Source of the DNA: an uncultured Holosporaceae bacterium
Lineage (GTDB): Bacteria; Pseudomonadota; Alphaproteobacteria; RUG11792
Direction: 5' to 3'
Length of the DNA: 35,332 nucleotides
NCBI GenBank assembly: GCA_947285985.1
Contig: CAMYPB010000002.1
Span: 1 to 35,332 of the forward strand
Every line of letters begins with the position of its first letter. Position 1 is the first letter of the stretch. The notes beneath the pieces were generated by a model. The model ran no database searches. It had not been told where the DNA came from and worked only from the letters and a program-made list of their open reading frames with translations. Below, one piece after another: positions 25,391 to 34,438 of this stretch. The translations under genes and the position numbers were made by a program.

Positions 25391-26083
25391 ATGAAAGATA
25401 TGAATAATAAAATACAACATATTGCTTTCATTATGGACGGGAATTCATCGTGGTCTAAATTGAATAATCGTCCCATTATGGAAGGATATTTAAAAGGTAT
25501 GAGGAATATATCGCGGATTGTTTTTGCTGCTCAAAAATATGGTGTGAAATACGTGACATTTTATGCATTTTCATCAGAAAATTGGGAACGTCCAAAGTCA
25601 TGGATAAAAGAATTCATGAATCTCGCACGTTTCTTCTTCAAAACGGACAGGTCCATAAAGGAACTCCAAGAAAAAGGTGCGAAACTCAACCTCCTTGGAA
25701 ATATTGAAAAATTGGATACTGATATTCAAAGTATACTCTATGATCTCGTTGAGAAAACGAAAAATAATAATACAATAAATGTCAATCTTGCGATTAGTTA
25801 TGGAGGGAGAGACGAAATTGTGAGGGCCTGCAAGAAAATCGTTCAAAAAGGATTGGAGATTAGTATCGAAAATTTATCTCAAAATCTCGATACTCATTTT
25901 ATGCCAGATCCTGATCTCGTTGTTCGAACGAGTAATAAGAAAAGATTAAGTAATTTTTTGTTATGGCAAATTTCTTATAGTGAGTTATACTTTTCTCATG
26001 TTTTATGGCCAGATTTCGATGAAAACGAACTCAAAAACGCGATAGATGAATTTTATTTTAGAGAGCGAACATATGGAAAATAA
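25391..26083 (+). CDS. uppS: Isoprenyl transferase (undecaprenyl diphosphate synthase), divergent active site
   Basis: Cis-prenyltransferase that makes the C55 carrier lipid for cell-wall and polysaccharide synthesis. The 230-aa protein keeps HIAFIMDGN (catalytic Asp16, Asn18), FSSENWERP (Ser61, Asn64, Arg67), SYGGRDEI, PDLVVRT....RLSNFLLWQISYSELYF (both arginines and the glutamate). Using the 10-residue offset to E. coli UppS, the positions of Arg30 and His43 are Ser20 and Tyr33, and the RTGGE-type stretch is RTSNK. The start is uncertain: GTG 25376, ATG 25391 and ATG 25400 are all open and none has a good ribosome binding site. It heads a coupled operon with cdsA, dxr and ruvA. Confidence 0.88.
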   Translation: MKDMNNKIQHIAFIMDGNSSWSKLNNRPIMEGYLKGMRNISRIVFAAQKYGVKYVTFYAFSSENWERPKSWIKEFMNLARFFFKTDRSIKELQEKGAKLNLLGNIEKLDTDIQSILYDLVEKTKNNNTINVNLAISYGGRDEIVRACKKIVQKGLEISIENLSQNLDTHFMPDPDLVVRTSNKKRLSNFLLWQISYSELYFSHVLWPDFDENELKNAIDEFYFRERTYGK

Positions 26084-26705
26084 TCTAATCCTTCGTCTTA
26101 TAAGTGGGATAATCCTATCTTTTATATCGATATTTTGTATTGTCATGGGGGGAATATATACGAATATTTTCATGCAGATCGCTCTTCTCCTCATGATTTT
26201 TGAATGGCTCAGTATAAACAAGACTAGAAAAAACCTTTTATTTTGGATGGGACTCTTATACATGACAATCCCTATGATATACTGGGCATTCTCTGGGTTT
26301 TATTATGACAATAGAATATATTTATTATGGGTATTCGTTATTGTTTGGTCTGCCGATATCTTCGCGTATTTCGGGGGGAGAATATTGAAGGGTCCGAAAC
26401 TCGCTCCAAAGATTAGTCCAAATAAAACATGGTCAGGGGCAATTATTGGATTTATTATGTCTGTTGCTATATCATCACTATACATGTCATACTATCTAGA
26501 ATACAATATAAAAATATTAATACTTTCTTCTATACTTGCAATTTCGTCTATCTATGGGGATCTCCTCGAATCAAAAGTTAAGAGATATTTAAACGTAAAG
26601 GATTCGGGATGTATTATTCCAGGACATGGAGGAGTGTGTGATCGACTCGATAGTTTCCTCATGGTCTCACATGTCTATATAATATATAGGATGATTTTCT
26701 TATGA
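26073..26705 (+). CDS. cdsA: Phosphatidate cytidylyltransferase
   Basis: CDP-diacylglycerol synthase, an inner-membrane enzyme converting phosphatidate and CTP to CDP-diacylglycerol for phospholipid synthesis. The 210-aa protein has about six membrane segments and the family signature near the C-terminus (KDSGCIIPGHGGVCDRLDS, with IPGHGG and D-R-D). KISPNKTWSGAIIG is the second conserved block. The start at 26073 overlaps the end of uppS by 11 bp; a start at 26046 would add nine residues. At the 3' end it overlaps dxr by 4 bp (ATGA). It is shorter than E. coli CdsA (about 285) but typical of reduced genomes. Confidence 0.92.
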   Translation: MENNLILRLISGIILSFISIFCIVMGGIYTNIFMQIALLLMIFEWLSINKTRKNLLFWMGLLYMTIPMIYWAFSGFYYDNRIYLLWVFVIVWSADIFAYFGGRILKGPKLAPKISPNKTWSGAIIGFIMSVAISSLYMSYYLEYNIKILILSSILAISSIYGDLLESKVKRYLNVKDSGCIIPGHGGVCDRLDSFLMVSHVYIIYRMIFL

Positions 26706-27865
26706 CAAATAAAAAGAAAATAAATATATTCGGATCGACGGGAACAATAGGCCTCAAAACTCTCGATGTTATTCGCGAGAATATGGACGATTTCGAGATA
26801 GTTTCTCTCGTATGCGATAGAAATCATCATGAAATAATAAAACAAATTCAAGAATTCTCTCCGAAATTCGTCGTCGTCAATAATCCTGATTCATATCAAA
26901 TTGTTCGTGAATTTTTCAAAAATACCAATAAAAATACAATGATCTTCCCAAGAGAAGAGATGAAAAATATCGCGAGTCTCGATGATATAGATATTCTCAT
27001 GATGTGTATATCGGGGTCGTCTGGAATAATTCCATCGTTCCAATCCATAGGACATGCGAAAAATATAGCCCTCGCAACGAAGGAGGTCGTTGTTTCTGGG
27101 GGTGAACTTTTTATGAATCTCGCAAGAAAGTATAACACAAATATTATTCCCGTTGATTCAGAACATAACGCAATATTCCAATGTTTAAGTGGGGAATCTA
27201 TACACGATGTATACAAACTTATACTCACAGCTTCGGGAGGTCCATTTCGTGACCTCGAAGAAGACGAATTGAAATATGTCTGTTTGGATGATGCCTTGAA
27301 ACATCCAAATTGGAAGATGGGACGAAAAATAACGATAGATAGCGCAACCCTCATAAATAAAGCAATCGAAATAATTGAGGCCGCGTATCTCTTCAATATC
27401 GATATAAATAAAATTCAGGCCGTTATCCACAAGGAATCTATTATTCATGGTATGATAAAATTTTATGACAATTCTATCAAAACTCTCATGAGTGATCACG
27501 ATATGAAAATTCCTATCCAATATGCACTCTATTATCCAAGTCGTTTGAATCGATTTTGTGATAATTTTGATATAAATTTTCAACAAATATTTAGTTTAAA
27601 TTTTCAAACTCCAAAACGTTGGCAGGAAAATAGTTTGAATCTTGCGTATAGATCATATTCTGAGTGGAAATGTATTGCATTCAACGTATTCAATGAGTAT
27701 ATTGTTGATATGTTTTTGAAGGGGAGGGTAAGATTCACGTATATATATGATTTTATTAGGGATATGCTCGATAATATCCACTCTCCTGAAAAAATAAGTA
27801 CTCCTGAAGATATTTTTATGTATACTGATATGTATATCAAGAAGGCAGAGGAAAAATTCAAATGA
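26702..27865 (+). CDS. dxr: 1-deoxy-D-xylulose 5-phosphate reductoisomerase
   Basis: Second enzyme of the MEP pathway: DXP to 2-C-methylerythritol 4-phosphate with NADPH. The 387-aa protein has the nucleotide-binding GSTGTIG (11-17), the metal/substrate site VDSEHNAIFQ (about 148-157), ASGGPFRD and HPNWKMGRKITIDSATLINKAIEIIEA (about 199-225), all as in the family. It overlaps cdsA and ruvA by 4 bp each. Together with uppS it shows that isoprenoids are made by the MEP route. Confidence 0.96.
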   Translation: MTNKKKINIFGSTGTIGLKTLDVIRENMDDFEIVSLVCDRNHHEIIKQIQEFSPKFVVVNNPDSYQIVREFFKNTNKNTMIFPREEMKNIASLDDIDILMMCISGSSGIIPSFQSIGHAKNIALATKEVVVSGGELFMNLARKYNTNIIPVDSEHNAIFQCLSGESIHDVYKLILTASGGPFRDLEEDELKYVCLDDALKHPNWKMGRKITIDSATLINKAIEIIEAAYLFNIDINKIQAVIHKESIIHGMIKFYDNSIKTLMSDHDMKIPIQYALYYPSRLNRFCDNFDINFQQIFSLNFQTPKRWQENSLNLAYRSYSEWKCIAFNVFNEYIVDMFLKGRVRFTYIYDFIRDMLDNIHSPEKISTPEDIFMYTDMYIKKAEEKFK

Positions 27866-28482
27866 TCGCGAAATTGAAGGGAAATATTGATAGTATAAAC
27901 GATGATTCAACGATTATTATCGATGTGAACGGAGTTGGATATATGGTCTTCGTCTCCTCGAAATTGATTGAGAATATTCATGTTGGGGATTATGTTGATA
28001 TAAAAACGATGCATATTTTTAAACAGGATCAACAATATCTCTGTGGATTTCAAAATTCCGAGGAACTCACGATTTTCAAGGCCCTCCTCGATGTTCCAGG
28101 AATTGGAGTTAAATCCGCGATGTCTATTATATCGAGTCTTTCAATCCAGGAGATAGCCGTTGGAATCGCGACGCAAGATAGTTCGATTTTGTGTCGTGTG
28201 AATGGAATCGGGAAAAAAACGGCCTCCCGTATACTCCTTGAACTCAAAGATAAATCCCTCACAAAATTAACAATAGATCCACAAAATAACAATAATCTAA
28301 ATAATAACAACAATATATATAATGATCAAAACGTGAATGACGCAATATTGGGACTCGTGAGTCTTGGATATCAAAAATCCCACGTTATACGCGTCATAAA
28401 CGATATCATGAAAAATAACGATTATAAAAATATACAAACAAATGAACTCATAGTTTTGGGCCTGAAAAATATAAATTCATAA
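27862..28482 (+). CDS. ruvA: Holliday junction branch migration complex subunit RuvA
   Basis: RuvA tetramers bind four-way junctions and load RuvB rings. The 206-aa protein shows an OB-fold domain (1-62, IDVNGVGYMVFVSS), two helix-hairpin-helix motifs (LDVPGIGVKSA about 77-87; VNGIGKKTASRILLEL about 111-126), an Asn-rich flexible linker (about 140-153) and the RuvB-binding domain III (DAILGLVSLGYQKSHVIRVI). It is coupled to dxr by ATGA overlap. The usual position for ruvA is beside ruvC/ruvB, and what often follows dxr is rseP, so the arrangement is unusual. Confidence 0.95.
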   Translation: MIAKLKGNIDSINDDSTIIIDVNGVGYMVFVSSKLIENIHVGDYVDIKTMHIFKQDQQYLCGFQNSEELTIFKALLDVPGIGVKSAMSIISSLSIQEIAVGIATQDSSILCRVNGIGKKTASRILLELKDKSLTKLTIDPQNNNNLNNNNNIYNDQNVNDAILGLVSLGYQKSHVIRVINDIMKNNDYKNIQTNELIVLGLKNINS

Positions 28483-28543
28483 CTTGGATAGATTGGATTT
28501 TGTCACAATTTATTGCAAAAACAAATCAAATACCTGAAAAAAA

Positions 28544-28605
28544 CAGGGATTATTTGTGCGGAATTTTCAATAATTTTATATAAAATCCTTGCACAACAAT
28601 CCCTG
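28544..28605. terminator. Long imperfect inverted repeat between convergent ruvA and the RND gene
   Basis: CAGGGATT (28544-28551) pairs with AATCCCTG (28598-28605), and the arms continue inward with GTGC/GCAC and GGAATTTT/AAAATCC after a small bulge. The U-runs are poor. It lies in the 142-bp convergent gap, so a bidirectional terminator is the simplest reading. Confidence 0.5.
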
Positions 28606-28624
28606 ACAAATAATCGCCAACAAT

Positions 28625-31600
28625 TTATGATAAATTTTTCTGGAATGATTTTTTAAAGTTATAGCATATTGTTGGGAGGACGACGAGTGTGAAGAACGTT
28701 CCGAAGAACAATCCTCCGATCAGAACATATCCAAGACATTCGCGTGATTCATGTCCTGAATCCTTCGACAAAACGAGGGGGATGAGTCCGAAGATCATCG
28801 CGCCCGTCGTCATGAGGATAGGGCGTAATCTCAATGATGAGGCTTCTCGTATGGAATTCTTCAAATTCATTCCGTTTTTTATCAGTTGGTTGACGAATTC
28901 AACTATCAATATTCCGTGTTTCGTGATGAGTCCGATCAATGTTATGAGTCCAACCTGCGTATATATATTCAATGAAATATCGAAAATCCAGAGTGTGAAG
29001 AGGGCCCCAGAACACGCGAGGGGAATCGTCATCAATACAATAATAGGATCTAAAAAGTTATTAAATTGAACGGATAATATTGCAAATATGAAAATAATTG
29101 ATAATATAAAGAGTAATGTCATAGTATTCGATGATTCTTCCAATGACTTCGCGGCTCCTATCGGACTTTTTTTGTAGGATTTTGGAAGATTTTCATCGAG
29201 TATACGATTCAATTTTTCATAGGCCGTTGAAAATTTTTCCTTATCCCCGATATTCACTCCAAGAGTAACGGATTTCATCTGATTGTGATGAAACAATTTT
29301 TTAGGTTCCGTTGTTTTCCTTATGTTCGCGATCGTTGATAATGATATCTTCTTTCCAAGATTATTGATGATATATATCTCACTCAAACTCATCGGAGATT
29401 TCTGAACTTCGATTTTAATATCGTATAAAATTCCATCCTTTTGGAAATTTAAACTTCGATTCCCACTGAAGAAAACTTCTATAGCCCTCGAAATCTGTTG
29501 ATTGTTTATCCCCAATTTAGATGCAATATCATGGTTGATTTCGATTTTGTATGTCAATGTGTTGATATCGAGATCATGACGTACATTCTTGAAGGATGGA
29601 TTTTTATCGAGTATTGATCTAATATTCTCGATAACTTTATATATATTTTTATAATCTTCAGTTGACGATATAACGATTTCTATATCGGAAAACGAAATTT
29701 CATCGGAAAGTCCTGGAAGATTCGAATCCCAACTCCATGGCCAAACATCTTGAGATGGAATTCCTAAAAATCTCGGATATATAGAATTTATAATTTCATT
29801 CGCAGATTTTTCACGATTTTTCTTGAGTTTCAAAGGGAGGATAACGGCCGTTCCCCAATCAGACGTGATCCCAAGGATATGTTTTATCTCGGGGATATTA
29901 TCTATCATATTCTCGACTTTTCGAAGTTGATTATCATAAAAATCAAGGTTTTGAGAGGGAATCGATGGGAGAGACAATCCTATGAGTCCACGATCTTCTT
30001 TCGGGGCCGTCTCACTCGGAAGTCTTATAAAAAAGAATATACTGACAATACTCGATATTATAGCAATAGTATATGGTATCTTTTTATTGATGATTACTCT
30101 CGATAGGAGAATTTTATATTTTGTGATTAATCTCTCAAAGAAAATATCAAATTGTGGAAGTATAGTTTTGGAGTTTTTCTTGAGGATAACAGAACACATA
30201 AGAGGAGATAAAGTCAAGGCAACTATTCCCGATAATAAAACACTCCCTGCGAGTGCGACTGCGAATTCTATGAATAATTGTCCGATAGATCCTTGTATGA
30301 ACGCGAAGGGCGCGAAAACACTCACGAGAGTCAAAGTTATCGCGATGATCGCGAATCCTATCTCGTTCGACCCTTCAATCGCGGCCTGACGCGAACTTTT
30401 TCCCTCCTCTATATGACGGGCTATATTCTCGAGAATGACAATCGCATCGTCAACAACGAGTCCAACGGCCAAGACCATCGCAAGTAATGTCATTGTATTT
30501 ATCGAAAATCCACAAATCTTCAAAAATAAAATTGATCCAATGAGAGATATAGGGATAGTAATCAATGGAACTATAGTTGATATTATATTTCGAAGGAATA
30601 AGAATACTATACATAAAACGAGGATAACAGCTTCAAATGTCGCATGATAAATATTATTTATGGAAGTATCAATAAAATCAGATTGATCCATAACAATATC
30701 GATCTTCATATCTTCTGGTATACCCCTTTTTATTTTCGATAATTCTTTTTTTATTGATTTTGAAACTTCGAGGGGATTTGCGTCGGATGAAAGGTCTATA
30801 GACATGAAAATACCAGGGTTTTTATTGACGTGTATTCTCATATCATCACTTGTCGTTAGTTTTATATTCGCGATATCCTTCAAAAAAACGGCATACTGTT
30901 TTTCTCGAGGATTCATTAGATTTTGATAACGTATGATAAGATTTTTAAAGTCATCGTCATTTTTCAATTCTGATTCGAGAGTTGATGGGATAATATCATC
31001 ATATTTTCCAACGGGAAGAGACATATTGTTCATATGAATCGTGTTGAAGACATCCAAAACATTTATTCCAAATGCATACAATTTTTTGGGATCGAGACAT
31101 ATGGAATACATATATTCAGGGCCCATAACTTCAACTGCGGAAACCCCCGATATACTACGTAGAGAATTTTTTATATTCAATTTTGCGTAGTGTGTCAATT
31201 CTCCAAAACTCATGGATTTCGATTCAATACAGATATACATGAAAGACGTGTCACCCATTGATTTTCCAGATTTTATAATAACAGGTTCTTTGACGTCTAT
31301 TGGGAGATTTGAACGCGCGAGACTTATTCCATCGCGTATATCTGAGACGGCCTTGTCTATCTGAGTTCCCATCTTGAAATTCAATCGTATTTCGGATTTT
31401 CCATGGGACGACCATGATCTAATCGTTTCAACTCCTTCAACTCCCGATAATTTATCTTCTAGAATATTTGTGAGGGACGTTTCAACGAGGTCTGGACTCG
31501 CGTTTGGATACGTTGAAACGACAGTTATCACAGATGTCTCAGCTTTCGGATACTCTCGAATACTCAGTGAATTCATGCATATAATTCCGATCATTATGAG

Positions 31601-31660
31601 CATACAATTCAATACTATAGATGCGACTGGTTTTTTAATAAAATATGAAGTAATTTTCAT
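28625..31660 (-). CDS. RND family multidrug efflux transporter (AcrB/MdtBC type)
   Basis: Inner-membrane proton-driven pump of 1011 aa, with 12 membrane segments and two large periplasmic loops (about 30-330 and 545-840). The TM4 proton-relay aspartates are in LAVGLVVDDAIVILENI (about 400), and the TM10 lysine is in GLITKHGILIVEFVNQ (about 920). The two-fold symmetry and N-terminal YFIKKPVASIVLN fit the hydrophobe/amphiphile efflux group. AGAGG precedes the ATG. It follows the adaptor gene after 11 bp. No TolC-like outer-membrane channel gene is in the window. The substrate is unknown. Confidence 0.95.
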   Translation of the reverse strand: MKITSYFIKKPVASIVLNCMLIMIGIICMNSLSIREYPKAETSVITVVSTYPNASPDLVETSLTNILEDKLSGVEGVETIRSWSSHGKSEIRLNFKMGTQIDKAVSDIRDGISLARSNLPIDVKEPVIIKSGKSMGDTSFMYICIESKSMSFGELTHYAKLNIKNSLRSISGVSAVEVMGPEYMYSICLDPKKLYAFGINVLDVFNTIHMNNMSLPVGKYDDIIPSTLESELKNDDDFKNLIIRYQNLMNPREKQYAVFLKDIANIKLTTSDDMRIHVNKNPGIFMSIDLSSDANPLEVSKSIKKELSKIKRGIPEDMKIDIVMDQSDFIDTSINNIYHATFEAVILVLCIVFLFLRNIISTIVPLITIPISLIGSILFLKICGFSINTMTLLAMVLAVGLVVDDAIVILENIARHIEEGKSSRQAAIEGSNEIGFAIIAITLTLVSVFAPFAFIQGSIGQLFIEFAVALAGSVLLSGIVALTLSPLMCSVILKKNSKTILPQFDIFFERLITKYKILLSRVIINKKIPYTIAIISSIVSIFFFIRLPSETAPKEDRGLIGLSLPSIPSQNLDFYDNQLRKVENMIDNIPEIKHILGITSDWGTAVILPLKLKKNREKSANEIINSIYPRFLGIPSQDVWPWSWDSNLPGLSDEISFSDIEIVISSTEDYKNIYKVIENIRSILDKNPSFKNVRHDLDINTLTYKIEINHDIASKLGINNQQISRAIEVFFSGNRSLNFQKDGILYDIKIEVQKSPMSLSEIYIINNLGKKISLSTIANIRKTTEPKKLFHHNQMKSVTLGVNIGDKEKFSTAYEKLNRILDENLPKSYKKSPIGAAKSLEESSNTMTLLFILSIIFIFAILSVQFNNFLDPIIVLMTIPLACSGALFTLWIFDISLNIYTQVGLITLIGLITKHGILIVEFVNQLIKNGMNLKNSIREASSLRLRPILMTTGAMIFGLIPLVLSKDSGHESRECLGYVLIGGLFFGTFFTLVVLPTICYNFKKSFQKNLS

Positions 31661-31671
31661 GAGAATACCTC

Positions 31672-32739
31672 TTATTTTTTATTATTATTTTTTGCAATGG
31701 AAACAGTCATTTTGTCGTATAGTCTATCCTGACTAATTGAAACGACCTCTTCATTTTTGAGGAGACCTTTTGTTATTTCCACGCGTTCATTTTCTGTTAT
31801 ACCTATTTCGACATTCCTTAATTCTAGGACATTATTCTTCACGACATACACAAAATTCTTATCATTTCTTATGAATACTGCATTTTTTGAAACATTTATT
31901 GCGTTATTTTTTTGTTCTATAACGACATCGAGGTATACATTATCCCCTATAATCAAACCATCATTTTTATTATTGTTTTTTATATCGATATATGCGGGAC
32001 ACATATGTTTTTCTTCGTCGATAGCCTTTTGTATATGAGTTATATTTGATTCTATACTATTGTTTATTATGACAGTTTGTCCATCTTTTATTTTGTCGAT
32101 AAATTCCCCGGGGATATCAAAATCGATGACCATATTGTTTGGATCATAGAAACTGACGATTTGATCCCCCACACGAATTTGTTCTCCATCCTTTATTTTA
32201 TAGACTCCCAAGATCCCATTGAAAGGGGCCTTGATCATAATATTGTCCAATTCTATTTTTGAGAGGGACAACATTCTTTGTGCGTCTATCCAGGCCTTTT
32301 CTTTCTCTTCGAGATTTCCGCGACTCGATGCTCCCGATTTTTCGAGTTTCTTGATACGTTCATATTGAAGTCTCGCGAGTTTTTCCGCGTTCAAACAGAG
32401 ATCATAATTCTTTTCGATATCTGGATTGTCGATCTTCGCGATTATATCTCCCTTCTTCATTGAGGATCCCGCATGATACAATGTGTCTATCGTCCCATTT
32501 GATTTCGCAATCAAAACACAATAATTTTTCGAACGTATCGTTCCTATGAATTTTTCCATCCTTCGAAGACGTCCATTTTGAATGATCTCCGTCTCAACGA
32601 CCTTCGAAATATTCATAGGGTGTTTATTTGTATTCAATGCACTATATAATATAATAGATAATATAATTCCAATAACAATAAATATTATTGTTCTTCTATA
32701 ACGATTTATACTGATTTTTAGAATATTAGCGACTTTCAT
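31672..32739 (-). CDS. RND efflux periplasmic adaptor (membrane fusion protein)
   Basis: 355-aa HlyD/AcrA-type adaptor that links the RND pump to an outer-membrane channel. It has one N-terminal membrane segment (about 17-33), a split lipoyl half-motif (IAKSNGTIDTLYHAGSSMKKGDIIAKID; second half IKAPFNGILGVYKIKDGEQIRVGDQI), a helical hairpin between them (about 110-160) and a beta-barrel domain. The start at 32739 is chosen because a TATAAT -10 element lies 26-31 bp upstream, inside the longer GTG-initiated frame. It forms an operon with the pump. Confidence 0.9.
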   Translation of the reverse strand: MKVANILKISINRYRRTIIFIVIGIILSIILYSALNTNKHPMNISKVVETEIIQNGRLRRMEKFIGTIRSKNYCVLIAKSNGTIDTLYHAGSSMKKGDIIAKIDNPDIEKNYDLCLNAEKLARLQYERIKKLEKSGASSRGNLEEKEKAWIDAQRMLSLSKIELDNIMIKAPFNGILGVYKIKDGEQIRVGDQIVSFYDPNNMVIDFDIPGEFIDKIKDGQTVIINNSIESNITHIQKAIDEEKHMCPAYIDIKNNNKNDGLIIGDNVYLDVVIEQKNNAINVSKNAVFIRNDKNFVYVVKNNVLELRNVEIGITENERVEITKGLLKNEEVVSISQDRLYDKMTVSIAKNNNKK

Positions 32740-32764
32740 AGTGTTAATCACGCATTTGTCTAAA

Positions 32765-32770
32765 ATTATA
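32765..32770 (-). promoter_or_regulatory. -10 element of the RND operon promoter
   Basis: Perfect TATAAT on the minus strand, 26 bp upstream of the adaptor ATG at 32739. The -35 region (TTCGAT at 17 bp) is weak. It also argues against the upstream GTG start. Confidence 0.45.
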
Positions 32771-32836
32771 CGATATGATAACACATCATCGAAATTTTGT
32801 TGACAATTATATAAATGCGTAATAATGATTTCATGA

Positions 32837-32866
32837 CCTCCACAGAACGGAGATGCTCCGTGGAGG
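32837..32866. other. GC-rich hairpin between the 198-aa protein gene and the RND operon
   Basis: CCTCCA...CGGAG-ATG-CTCCG...TGGAGG forms an 11-bp stem with a 5-nt bulge in otherwise AT-rich DNA. It lies about 30 nt after the 198-aa gene's stop. There is no T-run on either strand, so it could be a factor-dependent terminator or an RNA-stabilising 3' structure. Confidence 0.5.
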
Positions 32867-32893
32867 AATATTATATAATTTTATCAATATCAA

Positions 32894-33490
32894 CTAGTTT
32901 TGAAGAATTCTTCCTGTTTTTGGATCAATTCCACAATCCTCTAGTATACCTTTCATGATCTTTACGAGATTCAACACGACAGTTGCATAATCTACAGTTA
33001 TATTATCCCCTGGTTCAAATTTTATAGACGATGATCTCAATCTATCGATGATATACATCAAATTTGATATACTGCTGCGTGTTGCGTAAAATAGATCCAA
33101 TCTATCTGGATTAGTATTCACATTTTTATTAAATATAAAATCACGATTTTTATTGCCTATGTCCAATATTTTTTCTACGTCATAACGTAGACGATCTATA
33201 TTTGATACAGGGTTAGAAATGCGTTGATCTTTTGGATTAACCTCCTTTAATTTATTCTTCGCATCCAATAAATCATTCTTCATGCCGTGTATTCTATATT
33301 TGACATTTTCTTTCATGTTTTCTGTCGCTTTGTTTAAAGCTTCTCGTTTGATTGCATTTCTTGTCTCTCGAACCATACTATATGGATCGAAATCGTCTTC
33401 ATTATTATTCATATCATTTGAATAAGAAACGTTATTACCTGCAATAACAAGAATTCCAGATAAGAGACCGAGTAATAATTTTGTATTCAT
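32894..33490 (-). CDS. Secreted helical protein of unknown function, 198 aa
   Basis: Not recognised. AGGAGG lies 8-9 nt before the ATG, and a signal peptide (MNTKLLLGLLSGILVIAGNNVSYS, cleavage about residue 24) points to the periplasm or beyond. The mature part is charged and mostly helical (about 40-90: TRNAIKREALNKATENMKENVKYRIHGMKNDLLDAKNKL in outline, a possible coiled coil), with a single cysteine near the C-terminus. It stands alone between the RND operon and the secretion/pilus-like genes. Confidence 0.75.
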   Translation of the reverse strand: MNTKLLLGLLSGILVIAGNNVSYSNDMNNNEDDFDPYSMVRETRNAIKREALNKATENMKENVKYRIHGMKNDLLDAKNKLKEVNPKDQRISNPVSNIDRLRYDVEKILDIGNKNRDFIFNKNVNTNPDRLDLFYATRSSISNLMYIIDRLRSSSIKFEPGDNITVDYATVVLNLVKIMKGILEDCGIDPKTGRILQN

Positions 33491-33581
33491 ATATAAATCC
33501 TCCTTATAGAAACATCGAATATCAAACTCATTATTGAGTGTATCACACTAATAGTTAAAAAATCGTTAATAATCCGATTTT

Positions 33582-33929
33582 TCAAATATCTATCTCGAGG
33601 GTATCTCCATTATTTAGGGTGAGTGAGATATGATGTTGAGAGACATTATCTATTGAGAAATCTTTATGTTGTCCTATTGAGGAGTATGGAACATCGTTTA
33701 TCCAGATCGTCCAATTTTCTTCATTGATATAAAATATTCCGGATACATGTATTTTTTCAGCACATATTTTTATATTTTTTGATTTATTATCATTTTTATT
33801 GGGGTTGTATTCATCATTTATTATTGACATCATAATCTTCGATTCCTCATCATTCATGAAGAATGATTTTGAGGATAAATTCGATGATAATATTAGGGAT
33901 ATTATTATTGTAGGAAGAATAGATCGCAT
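33582..33929 (-). CDS. Small exported protein, possible PilP/GspC-like component
   Basis: 115 aa with a hydrophobic N-terminus (MRSILPTIIISLILSSNLSS), either a signal peptide or an anchor. The C-terminal half has a beta-rich pattern, HVSGIFYINEENWTIWINDVPYSS (about 62-85), then ISLTLNNGDTLEIDI. A GIxY....W..W.N....P pattern like this occurs in small periplasmic subunits of type II secretion/type IV pilus systems, recalled from family knowledge and not checked. It overlaps the next upstream gene by 25 bp, so the three-gene set is an operon. Confidence 0.55.
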   Translation of the reverse strand: MRSILPTIIISLILSSNLSSKSFFMNDEESKIMMSIINDEYNPNKNDNKSKNIKICAEKIHVSGIFYINEENWTIWINDVPYSSIGQHKDFSIDNVSQHHISLTLNNGDTLEIDI

Positions 33930-34438
33930 ACGACCTCCGCATTCAAAGATTTTGTTTTATTGTTGATATTGGATATTCTATTGATCGCAACATTTGTTAT
34001 ACTTATGAATCCAGGACTAAAATTTTCTATACTATCTAATATTTGGAAGATGGATATATCATGCCATGCGGAAAGATTTATACGTATTTTTTGGATGTAT
34101 ACGTTTGATGTGTATTCTTTTTCATGTTCGATATTGAATTCATTTATATCAATTTTTAAGTTTTTTGCGTGCTTTTTGATAAATTTTTCAAAATCTTGTT
34201 TGTTTTTGTTGAAGAGATGTGATTTTATAAAATGCATTCTATTTTTGTCGTTATTCAACATACGGGCATATTGAAATGTTGGATTTATTCTTTTTTGTTC
34301 ATTTTCAATATCCGATGAAATACACGACAAAATATATATAATAACAATACATATAAAAATCGTCAGAATATATAATCTGTTGTCCCTTGATATAATATTA
34401 TTCTTCAATTTAATGAAGATTTTATCAACATGCCCCAT
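33905..34438 (-). CDS. Bitopic inner-membrane protein, possible PilO/GspM-like component
   Basis: 177 aa. A short cytoplasmic N-terminus, one membrane segment (LYILTIFICIVIIYILSCI, about 22-40), a coiled-coil-like stretch (about 42-90), then an alpha/beta domain (about 95-177). This is the architecture of PilO/GspM subunits, but no diagnostic residue motif exists for them, so the call depends on architecture and on sitting between an L/N-like and a C/P-like gene. It overlaps the upstream gene by 14 bp. Confidence 0.5.
   Translation of the reverse strand: MGHVDKIFIKLKNNIISRDNRLYILTIFICIVIIYILSCISSDIENEQKRINPTFQYARMLNNDKNRMHFIKSHLFNKNKQDFEKFIKKHAKNLKIDINEFNIEHEKEYTSNVYIQKIRINLSAWHDISIFQILDSIENFSPGFISITNVAINRISNINNKTKSLNAEVVCDLFFLQ

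Noticed and set aside
27423..27431. Perfect DnaA box TTATCCACA
   Set aside because: A single copy inside dxr coding sequence with no neighbours. It is expected by chance and encodes conserved dxr residues.
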